Positions 45,399 to 54,918 of a DNA stretch of 64,000 nucleotides are shown one piece after another. The position numbers and the translations under genes are program-made. Origin of the DNA: Myxococcales bacterium (GTDB lineage Bacteria; Myxococcota_A; Bradymonadia; UBA7976; UBA1532); NCBI GenBank assembly GCA_020633555.1, contig JACKDL010000011.1, positions 124,001-188,000 on the forward strand, given 5' to 3'. The notes below the pieces were generated by a model. The model was not told the DNA's origin and did no database searches. It saw nothing but the letters and a program-made list of their open reading frames with translations. Numbering within the stretch: position 1 is the first letter of the stretch; each line of letters opens with the position of its first letter.

Positions 45399-46946
45399 AT
45401 GCGACACAGCCGGCCCACCCGGTGGGGACAGCTCGCGGTGATCTGCGCCGCGTTGGCGGCGGGCAACGCCCAGGCCCAGAACATCCCGCAGATGCTGCCG
45501 TACAACGGCTTCCTGGCCGACTCCAACGGCCAGCCCGTGGACGGCACCATCAACCTGACCGTCCGCATCTACGAGACCAGCGACGCGCCCAACGCCATCT
45601 GGCAGGAGGCCCTGCAGAACGTGCCGGTGGACACCGGCTATTTCCGCGTGGACCTGGGCCGCATCGCCCCGCTGGCCGCCGACGTGGCCGCCGGCCGCAC
45701 CCGCTACCTGGGCCTGAGCGTCAACGGCGACGCCGAGGCCCAGCCCCGCCAGGCCATCGGCTCAGTGCCCTACGCCCTCATGGCCGGTGACAGCGCGCTG
45801 CTGGGCGGCCAGCCGCCCCAAGCCTTCGTCTCGGTGGACCGCCTGCAGGCCGAGCTGGACGGCCGCGGCTTCGTCACCCGGCAGGAGGTGGAGCGCCTTG
45901 TGGGCGAGGGCGGCCTCGACGAGGCCGCGGTGAACGCCCTCATCGACGCCCGCGGCTACCTGAGCGAGGACGCCATCAACGCCCTCATGGACGCCCGCGG
46001 CTACCTCGATCAGGACGCCATCCAGGCGCTGATCGACGGCGCGGGCCACCTCACCGAGGCCCAGGTGGCGGCCCTCATCGACGCCCGCGGCTACCTGGAC
46101 CAGGCGGCGGTGCAGGCGCTCATCCAGGGGGCCGCCGGGCTGGACGGCGACGCAGTGAACGCGCTGATCGACGCCCGCGGCTACCTGAACGCCGCGGCCA
46201 TCCAGGCGCTGATCGACGGCGCGGGCCACCTGAACCAGGCCCAGGTCGAGGCCCTGATCGCCGCCGCGGGCTACCTGGACGGCGACGCGGTGAACGCGCT
46301 GATCGACGCCCGCGGGTACCTGAACGCCGACGCGGTGAACGCCCTGATCGACGCCCGCGGCTACATCACCCGCGCCGAGGTGCAGCAGCTCGTGGCCGCC
46401 GGCGTGGCCCAGGCCCAGGGCCAGGTGGCGCAGCTCCAGAACACGGTGAACCAGCTCCAGAACACCGTGAACCAGCTCCAGAACACCGTGAACCAGATCC
46501 AGCAGAACGCGGCCGGCGCGCCCTTCATCCTGGGTCGCAGCGCACAGAGCAGCAACGGGCGCCTCAGCTTCGGCGGCCAGAACGGCATGCGGGCGGCCAC
46601 CGCCATGTGCCAGGCCAGCTTCCCCAACGACGCCACCGCCCACCTGTGCACCTTCGACGAGGTGGGCCGCGCCCTGGCGACCGGCAGCTACGACGCCAAC
46701 AACGGCTTCAGCGGCGTCACCACCTGGACCGTGGCCCCGCTGGTGGCCGGCGCCTTCAACGGCAGCAAGCGCAACACCTGCCAGAACCTCATGTACAACT
46801 CGGGCGACGCGGCCACCGGCACCCAGATGACCGTGCGCCTGAACGACCTGAGCGACGGCAACGGCGGCGGCCTCCGCGGCGACACCTTCGAGGTGTTCGC
46901 CGGCCGCGCCTGCGGCAACAACCTCCCCGTCCTCTGCTGCCGCTGA
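45399..46946 (+). CDS. Secreted fibre-like protein with ten 15-residue repeats (paralogue 2)
   Basis: A 515-aa paralogue of the 42830-44035 product. The start at 45399 has GGGGGAGGA upstream and gives an export signal (LAVICAALAAGNAQA). The head domain and the C-terminal Cys domain closely match paralogue 1. The stalk is longer: ten 15-residue units, then LQNTVNQ three times in tandem, a heptad coiled-coil that predicts trimerisation. The end of the protein (CGNNLPVLCCR) is shared with paralogue 1. Likely a surface fibre or adhesin; ligand unknown. Confidence 0.75.
   Translation: MRHSRPTRWGQLAVICAALAAGNAQAQNIPQMLPYNGFLADSNGQPVDGTINLTVRIYETSDAPNAIWQEALQNVPVDTGYFRVDLGRIAPLAADVAAGRTRYLGLSVNGDAEAQPRQAIGSVPYALMAGDSALLGGQPPQAFVSVDRLQAELDGRGFVTRQEVERLVGEGGLDEAAVNALIDARGYLSEDAINALMDARGYLDQDAIQALIDGAGHLTEAQVAALIDARGYLDQAAVQALIQGAAGLDGDAVNALIDARGYLNAAAIQALIDGAGHLNQAQVEALIAAAGYLDGDAVNALIDARGYLNADAVNALIDARGYITRAEVQQLVAAGVAQAQGQVAQLQNTVNQLQNTVNQLQNTVNQIQQNAAGAPFILGRSAQSSNGRLSFGGQNGMRAATAMCQASFPNDATAHLCTFDEVGRALATGSYDANNGFSGVTTWTVAPLVAGAFNGSKRNTCQNLMYNSGDAATGTQMTVRLNDLSDGNGGGLRGDTFEVFAGRACGNNLPVLCCR
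45927..46376 (+). repeat. Ten in-frame 45-bp repeats encoding the fibre stalk
   Basis: Ten consecutive 45-bp units encode 15-residue repeats of form (A/Q)(V/I)xALIDxxGYLxxx. Several units are nearly identical at DNA level (for example those encoding AVNALIDARGYLNA). Three to four related units are in the other paralogue at 43370-43534. Homologous exchange between or within the tracts could change stalk length. Confidence 0.85.
46434..46496 (+). repeat. Three 21-bp repeats encoding LQNTVNQ heptads
   Basis: Three 21-bp units that are almost identical encode the heptad LQNTVNQ three times, with Leu and Val at a/d-like positions. This predicts a short parallel coiled coil between the stalk and the C-terminal domain. 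Confidence 0.85.
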
Positions 46947-47488
46947 GCGCGGCTCGCACGTAGCGCGGCCCGCCTGGCTCGGCGCTCACCGCCAGGGCTG
47001 CGTTGCCGGCAGGTGGGGGCCCTGGGCTGGTCCCCGGCGTGGCGGATGCCCGGGTTTGGACGAGCCCTTCATCCGTTCCAGCAGCTCTTGGTGGTCGTCG
47101 CCCCACACTTGGGCGCCGCCTGTGGCCAGGCTGCACCGGTGCAGGCGGGTGCCGTTGGGCACCTTTGGTCGGGCGTGGCACGCGGCTGAGGCCGCGGATG
47201 GGCTCGGGGTGGCAGGCGGCCGGAGTCTCGCGGGCCCGCGCGGTCGAGCACGAGTGCTTTGCGGCATCCGAGGCTGGAGGCTCTGCCCCCAGACCCCCGC
47301 CGGGGCTCCGCCCCGGACCCTCTCTTCGGCGACGCGGGCGGCAGCGCGTTTCGGCCACGGTGTCTTTTGGGGGGGCTCAAGCGGCGCCCCCCCAAGCCCC
47401 CCGTCCTCCCTTGCGGTCTCTCGTTGCCTGGCGGTGACCGCCATTCGGCGGCGAAGGCTTGCGCCGTGACGCAAGCAGCGCCTGCGTC
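46947..47488. other. Intergenic region with GC-rich hairpins, no gene
   Basis: Located between two convergent genes. Contains a palindrome CTGCACCGGTGCAG (47131-47144). A perfect 7-bp stem with a 3-base loop lies at 47300-47316 (CCGGGGC/GCCCCGG). A perfect 10-bp stem with a 9-base loop lies at 47367-47395 (TTGGGGGGGC/GCCCCCCCAA). Neither hairpin is followed by a T run on the relevant strand, so a classical intrinsic terminator is not demonstrated. The surrounding GCCCCCAGACCCCCGCCGGG context looks like a dispersed GC-rich repeat. Confidence 0.55.
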
Positions 47489-48592
47489 TCACCCGTCGCA
47501 AGTTTCGGCGGCGGTGGCTTCGTCACAGTTGGTGCCTTCCGGCTTCGGCGCCGCCGGCAGCGCGTGGTCGTGCCCGCAGTCCCCGAACGCCAACGCCTGC
47601 AGGGCATCGCGCAGCGTGTCGCCGCTCTGGGCGCCCACCATGCGCGTCACCTCGCCGCCGCCCGGCTCCAGGATCGCGAAGGTGGGCACCCCCACGATGT
47701 TGTGGCGGGCCGCCAGGTGCCGGTTCTCGGGCTTGCTGATGTTGATGAAGCGCACCTCGGCGTGCCCCTCGCAGCTACTCACCACCGCCTCGACCACCGG
47801 CGCCATGGCCCGACACACCGAACAGTTGTCCTTGTAGAACTCCACCAGCACCGGCTTGTCGCCTGCGGCGGCCATCAGCGCCTTCGCGGCTTCGGCCTCG
47901 GTGGCGGGCGGCTCGGCCATCAGGTCCCGCACGCCCGCCACCGCCAGCCACAGCCCCACCGCCACCAGGAAGCCGCCGCCCACCTTCTTGAACACCGGCA
48001 GGAACTTGTTGGACGAGCGCAGCGCCTTCACACCGGCCTCGGCGAACACAGCCGCCAGGAACATGGGCACCGCGAAGCCCAGCCCGTACACGCCCAGATA
48101 CAACGCCCCCATGGCCGGACTGGACGCCGCGCTGGCGGTGTAGGTGAGCACCGTGCCCAGCACGGGCCCCACGCAGGGCGACCAGCCCGCCGCGAACAGC
48201 ACGCCCATGCCCACCGCGTCCAGCCCGCCCAGCTTGCTCGCCCAGCCGGGCTCCTTCGCCCGCACGGTGGCCTGCATGAAGCTCAGGTTGATGACCTCCA
48301 GGAACTGCAGCGCAAACACGATGACCAGCACCGCGCCGGCAAGCTGCACCCACCCCTGGTGGGCCCGCATGAACTCGCCGATGCCGCCCGCGCCCAGCCC
48401 CATCACCGTGAACACCGCCACGAAGCCCACGATGAACAGCGCGGCGCGCTTCATCAGGTAGCCGCGCCCGACCGATCCCACCGGCTTCCCGCCCACCAGC
48501 GTCGACAGATAGATGGGGATCATGGGCAGCACACAGGGCGTGAAGAAGGTGACCACGCCCGCGGCAAAGACAGTGAAGAGGGCAAGCTCCAT
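47489..48592 (-). CDS. CcdA-type membrane thiol reductase fused to a thioredoxin domain (DsbD-like)
   Basis: A 367-aa protein. Six or more membrane segments contain the CcdA/DsbD-beta redox cysteines in FFTPCVLPMIP and GWSPCVGPV. A C-terminal thioredoxin domain (about 235-340) has the active site CSVC (Cys257, Cys260) and the cis-Pro in VGVPTF. The DsbD N-terminal alpha domain is absent. It should carry reducing power from cytoplasmic thioredoxin to the periplasm for cytochrome c maturation or disulfide handling, which fits the many Cys-rich and haem proteins nearby. The start at 48592 gives MELALFTVFAAG; longer upstream frames are rejected as non-coding. Confidence 0.88.
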   Translation of the reverse strand: MELALFTVFAAGVVTFFTPCVLPMIPIYLSTLVGGKPVGSVGRGYLMKRAALFIVGFVAVFTVMGLGAGGIGEFMRAHQGWVQLAGAVLVIVFALQFLEVINLSFMQATVRAKEPGWASKLGGLDAVGMGVLFAAGWSPCVGPVLGTVLTYTASAASSPAMGALYLGVYGLGFAVPMFLAAVFAEAGVKALRSSNKFLPVFKKVGGGFLVAVGLWLAVAGVRDLMAEPPATEAEAAKALMAAAGDKPVLVEFYKDNCSVCRAMAPVVEAVVSSCEGHAEVRFINISKPENRHLAARHNIVGVPTFAILEPGGGEVTRMVGAQSGDTLRDALQALAFGDCGHDHALPAAPKPEGTNCDEATAAETCDG

Positions 48593-48794
48593 GGGGCGCT
48601 CCGAGGCCAGGTTGCCTGTCGGAGCCGCCAGGGGGCGGGGGTGTGGCGCGCGGCGGAGCCCGCCGGGTGCTGTGCTGGCTTGATTTGATGCCCGAACGCT
48701 GGCGAGCTTCTCCCCGATCCCGGCGAGGGGAGCCCACTCAGGTGTGGGCGCGCCGGGGCTTGCTGGGCGCAGAGGCGCCGGGAGAGTGCGAGTG

Positions 48795-51219
48795 ATGTTG
48801 AAGGGTTGCATGAGCTGGGGGCTTGTGGCCTGGGCCCTGTTCGGGGCGGCCGCGCTGCTGGGCTGCGACGACGCCGCCGAGGGGGGCTGCGACACGGTGG
48901 GCGCCACCCGCTGCCTGGGCGACGGCACCGCCGTGGAGCGCTGCCGATCCAACAACCAGTGGGGGGTGGTGCAGGCTTGCGGCGCCGGCGAGCTGTGCGC
49001 GCAGGCGCCCGGTGAGGACGCGGTGTGTGCCCCCCGCCGAGGGCGGCGGCTGCGGCGAGGAGGGCTCGACGCGCTGCCTGGCCGACGGCTCGGCCATCGA
49101 GCGCTGCCGCGCCGACGGGCAGTGGGGGGTGGTGCAGGCCTGCGGGGCCGGCGAGCTGTGCACGCAGGTCGAGGATCTGCCGGCGGCCTGCGAGGCCCAA
49201 CCCGATCCCGAGGACTGCGGCGAGCGAGACGTGGCCCGTTGCCTGCCCGACGGCACCGCCGTGGAGCGCTGCCGCTCGGACGGGCGCTGGGGCGTGGTGC
49301 AGGTGTGCGAGGCCGATCAGGACTGCGTGGACAACGGCGATGGGACCGCGGGCTGCGTGACCGACCAGACCCTGGCCTGCGGCGAGCTGGGGGCCACCCG
49401 GTGCCTGCCCGACGGATCCGCCACCGAGCGCTGCCGGTCCGACGGCAACTGGGCTGTGGTGCAGGTCTGTGCCGCCGACCAGCAGTGCGAGATGTCCGGC
49501 GAGGGCGCGGGCTGTGTGATCGACGCCTCGCTCGCTTGTGGCGAGCTGGGCACCACCCGCTGCCTGGAGGGCGGCGGGGCCGTGGAGCGCTGCCGCTCGA
49601 ACGGCGAGTGGCAGGTCGTGCAGTGGTGCGCCGCCGATCAGGCTTGCCAACAGCCCCAGGGCGGGCAGGGGGCCTGCGCCGCGGTGCCGGTGGAGGACTG
49701 CGGCGCCCGCGACGCCACCCGCTGCCTGCCCGACGGCACCGGCGTGGAGCGCTGCCGCTCCGACGGCGCCTGGGGCATCGTGCAGACCTGCTTGGGCGAC
49801 CAGGTGTGTGATCCCGAGGCCGAGGTGGCCGGCTGCCGGGCCGAGGCGCAGCCCGACTGCGGCGCCCGTGACGCCACCCGCTGCCTGCCCGACGGCGCCG
49901 GCATCGAGCGCTGCCGCTCCAACGGCCGCTGGGAGGTGGTGCGCTTCTGTGGCGAGCGCGAGGCCTGCCAGACCCCCGAGGGCGCAGCCGCCGACTGCGT
50001 GGCCTTGGTGGACGAGCCCAGCTACCCCGATCCCACCATCACCGACCAGGCCAGCCCCTGGTATGAGCGCGGCTGCCCGCTGGTTCAGCAGGCGGCCAAC
50101 CCCAGCGCCCTGCCCGCGGACTGCCGCTGCTTCACCAACCAGGCGCCCCGCGACGGCATCCCGCTGTGCCAGCGCCCGTACCACCTGAACCTGGCGGGCG
50201 GCTCGGTGGGCGCCGGCCCCAGCTACGCGGGGGTGTTCAACGCCGAGTACCTGGGCGGCTTCCTGGACGCCGCCGAGGGCGCCGGTGGCCGGCTGTACGT
50301 GGCCGTGGGCTTCGGCGCCTCCACCGACCGCCGCGGCGCCGTCCTGACGGTGGATCTGGCCACCGGCGACCGCACCCTGCTGAGCGGCGAGCACCCCTTC
50401 CAGGGCACGGTGGGCGAGGGCCCCGCCTTCGGCACCGTGCTGGACGTGCGCCGCGGCCCCGACGGCAACCTGTACGCCTACGTGCGCCAGCGTCAGCCCG
50501 GCGAGCAAGAGATCGTGCGGGTGGATCCGCGCACCGGCGACCGCACCCTGGTGTGGAAGGGCCGCGCCGAGGGCTTCGCCCAGTGTTCGCCCGACGGCAG
50601 CCCGGCCGGCGCCCTGCAATACACCGACACCGGCTTCGCGCTGGACGCCGAGGGCCGTTTCTACCTGCCCTTCGCCAACCCCACCCAGGGCCGCGGAATC
50701 GTGCGCCTGTCCCGCGCCCTGGACGCCTGCGAAGTGCTCACAGGCAACGGCCCCGCCGAGTGGGCCACCCGTGGCGCCGGCCCCGCGCTGGGCGGCTTCG
50801 TGCAGGGCTTCACCCTGCGCGACGGCGCGCTGCTCGCCTTCACCACCCAGCCCAAACAGTTCGTGTCGGTGGACCTGGCCACCGGCGACCGCACCCTGCT
50901 GCTGACCCCCGCCGGCATCGCCCCGCCCGAGCGCTGGGCCGTGTGGGACGCCGGCCGCAGCGTCTGGTGGCTCGCCGGCTTCCAGAGCGCCGTCAGCATC
51001 TCGGCCTGGGATCCCGCCACCAACACTCAAGCCTCGGTCTTCCAGGGCGGCGTGTTCCCCTGGATGCCCCTGGGCGCCAGCGGCCCCATCCAGATCAACG
51101 CCCTGAACTACGCTCCCATCTGGCTGCTGCCCAACGGCAACCTGCTGCTGGGCCAGGACGGCTTCTCAGTCGTCGAGTACGAGCCGTCCACGGGCAACTC
51201 GGTGATCCGCAGCCTGTAG
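48795..51219 (+). CDS. Cys-repeat / propeller lipoprotein, interrupted by a single-base frameshift
   Basis: The start at 48795 gives signal and lipobox ending LFGAAALLGC. Seven repeats of about 50 residues follow, each like CGxxxATRCLPDGTAVERCRSDGxWGVVQxC. The first repeat is in the frame of the start codon; repeats two to seven are in the +1 frame. The frames join at a run of six C (49030-49035): five C would restore the reading GCC CCC GCC GAG. The C-terminal part (from about 50,170) has NHL or propeller-like units (LTVDLATGDRTLL, VRVDPRTGDRTLVWKG, VSVDLATGDRTLLLT). Probably a surface protein. The break may be a sequencing error, slippage or a real lesion. Confidence 0.75.
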
Positions 51220-51364
51220 CGGCCTGCCCCGGGCCCGCCCCAAGCGTGCTGACCCCTTGCCCCCCGCGGCCGCCCCAGGCAACCTGCCCTTGGGCGGGTC
51301 GGGCAGGGGAGCTTGAGCCCGCCCTGGGCAAGTCGCCGCACCAGGCACAGGCACCGGGGCCACC

Positions 51365-54300
51365 GTGAGCACAGCCAGCACACCCACCGTCGCGACCGTC
51401 CTGGCGGCCCTGCGCAAGGATCGCATCCTCGAGACGGGCCGCCGCCTGAACCTCACCCTGCCGGCCACCGCCACCAAGGCCGACCTGGCCAAACGGGTGG
51501 CCGCCGTGCGCCTGCCCCTGGCCGATCTGCTGCCCCACCTGCGCCGCGACGAGCTGCGCCAGGCCTGCCAGGACGCCGGCCTGCCCGCAGAGGCCCGCGC
51601 CCGCAGCGCCCTCATCGAGCAGCTCCTCACCGCCGCCGGCGAGGCCGCGCCCACCCCCAAGCCCCGCCCCCGCACCGCCGACGGCCTGCCCCAGCCCAAC
51701 GATCTGGTGGTGGTGCGCCAGCGCCAGTACCTGGTGGAGTCGGTGCAGGCCAGCACAGGCGTGCGCCGCCCCGGTGGCCCGCCCCAGGCCACCCGCGTGT
51801 CCCTGGTGTGCCTGGACGACGACGCCCAGGGCCGCCGCCTCGAGGTGCTGTGGGAGCTGGAGCTGGGCGCGCGCGTGGTCGAGCCCGCCCGCCAGGGCCT
51901 GGGCGCCGACCGGCCATCGACCCCGCGCCCCACTTCCGCGCCTACCTGCACGCCCTGCGCTGGAACTGCGTCACCGCCACCGACCCCGGCTTGTTCCAGG
52001 CCCCGTTCCGCGCCGGCATCCACATCATGGATCACCAGCTGACCCCGCTGGCGAAGGCCCTGGCCCTGCCGCGCGCCAACCTGTTCATCGCCGACGACGT
52101 GGGCCTGGGCAAGACCATCGAGGCGGGCCTGGTGGTGCAGGAGCTGCTGTTGCGGCAGCGCGTCGACACCATCCTCGTCGTCTGCCCGCCCTCGGTCGCG
52201 CTGCAGTGGCGCGACGAGATGCGCGCGCGCTTCGGCCTGCTGTTCGAGATCCACGACCGCAACTTCGTGGCCCGCCGGCGCGCCGAGCGCGGCTTCAGCG
52301 TCAACCCGTGGGCCACCCACAGCCGGTTCATCATCAGCTACCAGACCCTGCGCCGCCCCGAGTACCTCGAGAGCCTGCTGCAGCACCTGGGCGACCGCGC
52401 CCGCCGCTCGCTGCTCATCCTCGACGAGGCCCACACCGCGGCCCCCGCCTCGGGCAGCAAGTACGCCGTGGACTCGGCGCTCACCCGCGTCATCCGCGAC
52501 CACGTGGCGCCCCGCTTCGAGAACCGCCTGTTCCTGTCGGCCACCCCCCACAACGGCCACTCCAACAGCTTCGCGGCCCTGCTCGAGATCCTGGACCCCC
52601 AGCGCTTCACCCGCGGCATCCCCGTCACCGATCCCGCCCAGCTCGCCCCGGTGATGGTGCGCCGCCTGAAGAGCGACCTGGGCGCCCTGAACAGCACCGC
52701 GTTCCCCACCCGCATCGTCCAGCGCTGGCAGCTCGACCACGCCGCCGGCCGCTGGCGCTGGACGCTGGCCAGCCGGGCCGCCAGCGCCCCCGCCGACGCC
52801 GAGCACGTGCCCCCCGCCGCCGACCTGGGCGAGGCCCCGCCCGCCGAACTCACCCTGGCCGACAAGCTGGCCGACTACGCCGCGCTCATGGAGCCCGAGT
52901 CCGGCCGCGGCCGGCTGGTGTTCATCAACCTGCAGAAGCGCCTGCTGTCGAGCATCGCCGCCTTCCACCGCACCTTCGAGGCCCACTGCGCCCGCCTGGA
53001 GGGCGCCGACGCCCCGCCCCGGCCCACCCAGAAGTTCCTTTTCGATCAAGCACATGGCGTCGACGACGAGGCCGTGGACGAGGCCGACGCCGCCGACGCC
53101 GCCGCCGGCACCGCCCACCTGCGCGACCCCGGCGAACAGGCCGCCACCCTGCGCGCAGAGCTGCGCGCCCTGGCCAAGGCCTGGCAGCACCGCCCCGACG
53201 CCCGCCTGCGCGCCCTGGTGCATTGGATCCAGCAGCACCAGTGCCCGGCCGTGGCCATCGGCGGCGCCCACGCCGCCCCCCAGGCCGACCGCGTCTGGTC
53301 GGGCCGCCGCCTGATCATCTTCACCGAGTACGCCGACACCCTGCGCTACCTGCGCCGCCAACTCGCCACCCACCTGGACGGCACCGCGCAGGCCGCCGAC
53401 CGGATCATGACCTTCCACGGCGGCATGACCGACGACCAGCGCGCCGAGGTACGCCGCGCCTTCAACAGCACCCCCGCCGACCACCCCGTGCGCATCCTGC
53501 TGGCCACCGACGCCGCCCGCGAGGGCATCAACCTGCAGGGCGCCTGCGCCGATCTGCTGCACTTCGACATCCCCTGGAACCCCGCCCGCCTGGAGCAGCG
53601 CAACGGCCGCATCGACCGCACCCTGCAGCCCGAGCCCGAGGTGCGCTGCGGTTACTTCGTCTACCCCCAGCGCCCCGCCGACGCCGTGCTCGACACCCTG
53701 GTGCGCAAGGTCGACGTCATCCGCCAGGAGCTGGGCTCGGTGGGCACCGTGGTGCTCGACCGCATCGAGCAGGTGCTGGAAGACGGCATCCGCCCCGACA
53801 CCGCCCACAAGCTGGCCGCCGCCACCGCCGATCAGGCCGCCCAGCAGACCAGCAAGGCCGAGCTGGAGAGCCAGCGCACCGCCGACCGCCTGAAGGCCGA
53901 GATCGACCGCGCCCGCCGCACCCTGGACGCCAGCAGCAAGATCATCGCGTTTGAGCCCGAGGCCCTGCGCGAGGTCATCGACATCGGCCTGAAGTTCGTG
54001 GGCGCCCCCCCGCTGCAGCGCGTGCAGGTGCAAGACGACCGCGGCGACACCTTCGACGCCTGGGCCGTGCCCGCCCTGCCCGCCGACTGGCAGGGCACCG
54101 TCGACACCCTGCGCCCCGAGCGCCCCCGCAGCCTGCCCCCCTGGGAGTGGCGCAAGACCCACCCGCCCCTGCCCGTGGTGTTCCGCCCGCCCCCACGGCT
54201 GACCAGCCCCGTGGTGCACCTGCACCTGGAGCACCCCTTCGTGCGCCGCATCCTGGCCCGCTTCCGCGCCCAGGGCTTCGCCGCCCACGACATGGGCCGG

Positions 54301-54918
54301 GTGTCGGTGCTGGCCGATCCCCACCGCCGCACCCCGCAGGTGGTGGCCATTGGCCGCGTGTCGCTGTTCGGCCCCGGCGCCACCCGCCTGCACGACGAGC
54401 TGCTGTACGTGGGCGCCCCCTGGCTGGAAGCCGGCGGCCCCGACCACGGCGTGCCCGATCCCGACGATCGCGACACCCACGCCCGCCTGCAGACCCTGCT
54501 GGCCGAGCGCCCGCGCCCCGCCCCCGCCGGCGTGGCCGAGCGCCTGCGCCCCCACGCCGCCGCCGACTTCGCTCGCCTGTGGCCCCACGTAGAGGCCGAG
54601 GCCGAGGCCCGCGCCCACGACGCCCAGCAGCAGCTCGAGGCCCGCGCCCACGAGGAGCAAGAGGCCCTGCGCCAGCTCCTGCAGAGCCAGCGCGCCGCGC
54701 TCGAGAAGCAGGTGACCCAGACCACCCTGGACTTCGGCACCCTGCCGCAGGCCGAGCGCCGCCAGATCGAGGACGACCACCGCCACATGGAGCGCCGTCT
54801 GACGCAGCTCGCCCAAGAGATCCAGCGCGAGCCCGCCGAGCTCGCCGAGCTGTACCGCGTGAAGCGCGCCCGGGTGGTGCCCGTGGGCCTGGTGTACCTG
54901 TGGCCGGAGGCCGGCTGA
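51365..54918 (+). CDS. drmD: DISARM-type SNF2 helicase DrmD, interrupted by a single-base frameshift
   Basis: Start GTG 51365. The first ~182 residues lie in one frame (VRQRQYLVESVQ, TRVSLVCLDDDAQGRRLEVLWE). The rest lies in the -1 frame from about 51913 (AIDPAPHFRAYLHALRWN). One extra G at 51911-51913 would join them as GADRAIDP, matching the usual DrmD continuity. The SNF2 motor is complete: FIADDVGLGKTIEAGLV, CPPSVALQW, ILDEAHTAAPASGSKY, FLSATPHNGHSNSF, and C-lobe TDAAREGINLQGACADLLHFD with EQRNGRIDRT. A coiled-coil tail ends it. In class 1 DISARM, DrmD accompanies the DrmMI methylase. The stop overlaps the next gene's ATG (TGATG). If the frameshift is real the gene is inactive. Confidence 0.82.

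Noticed and set aside
51166..54816. 1216-codon minus-strand frame opposite the DrmD-like gene
   Set aside because: Antisense shadow; Gly/Ala/Val/Gln-rich without domains.
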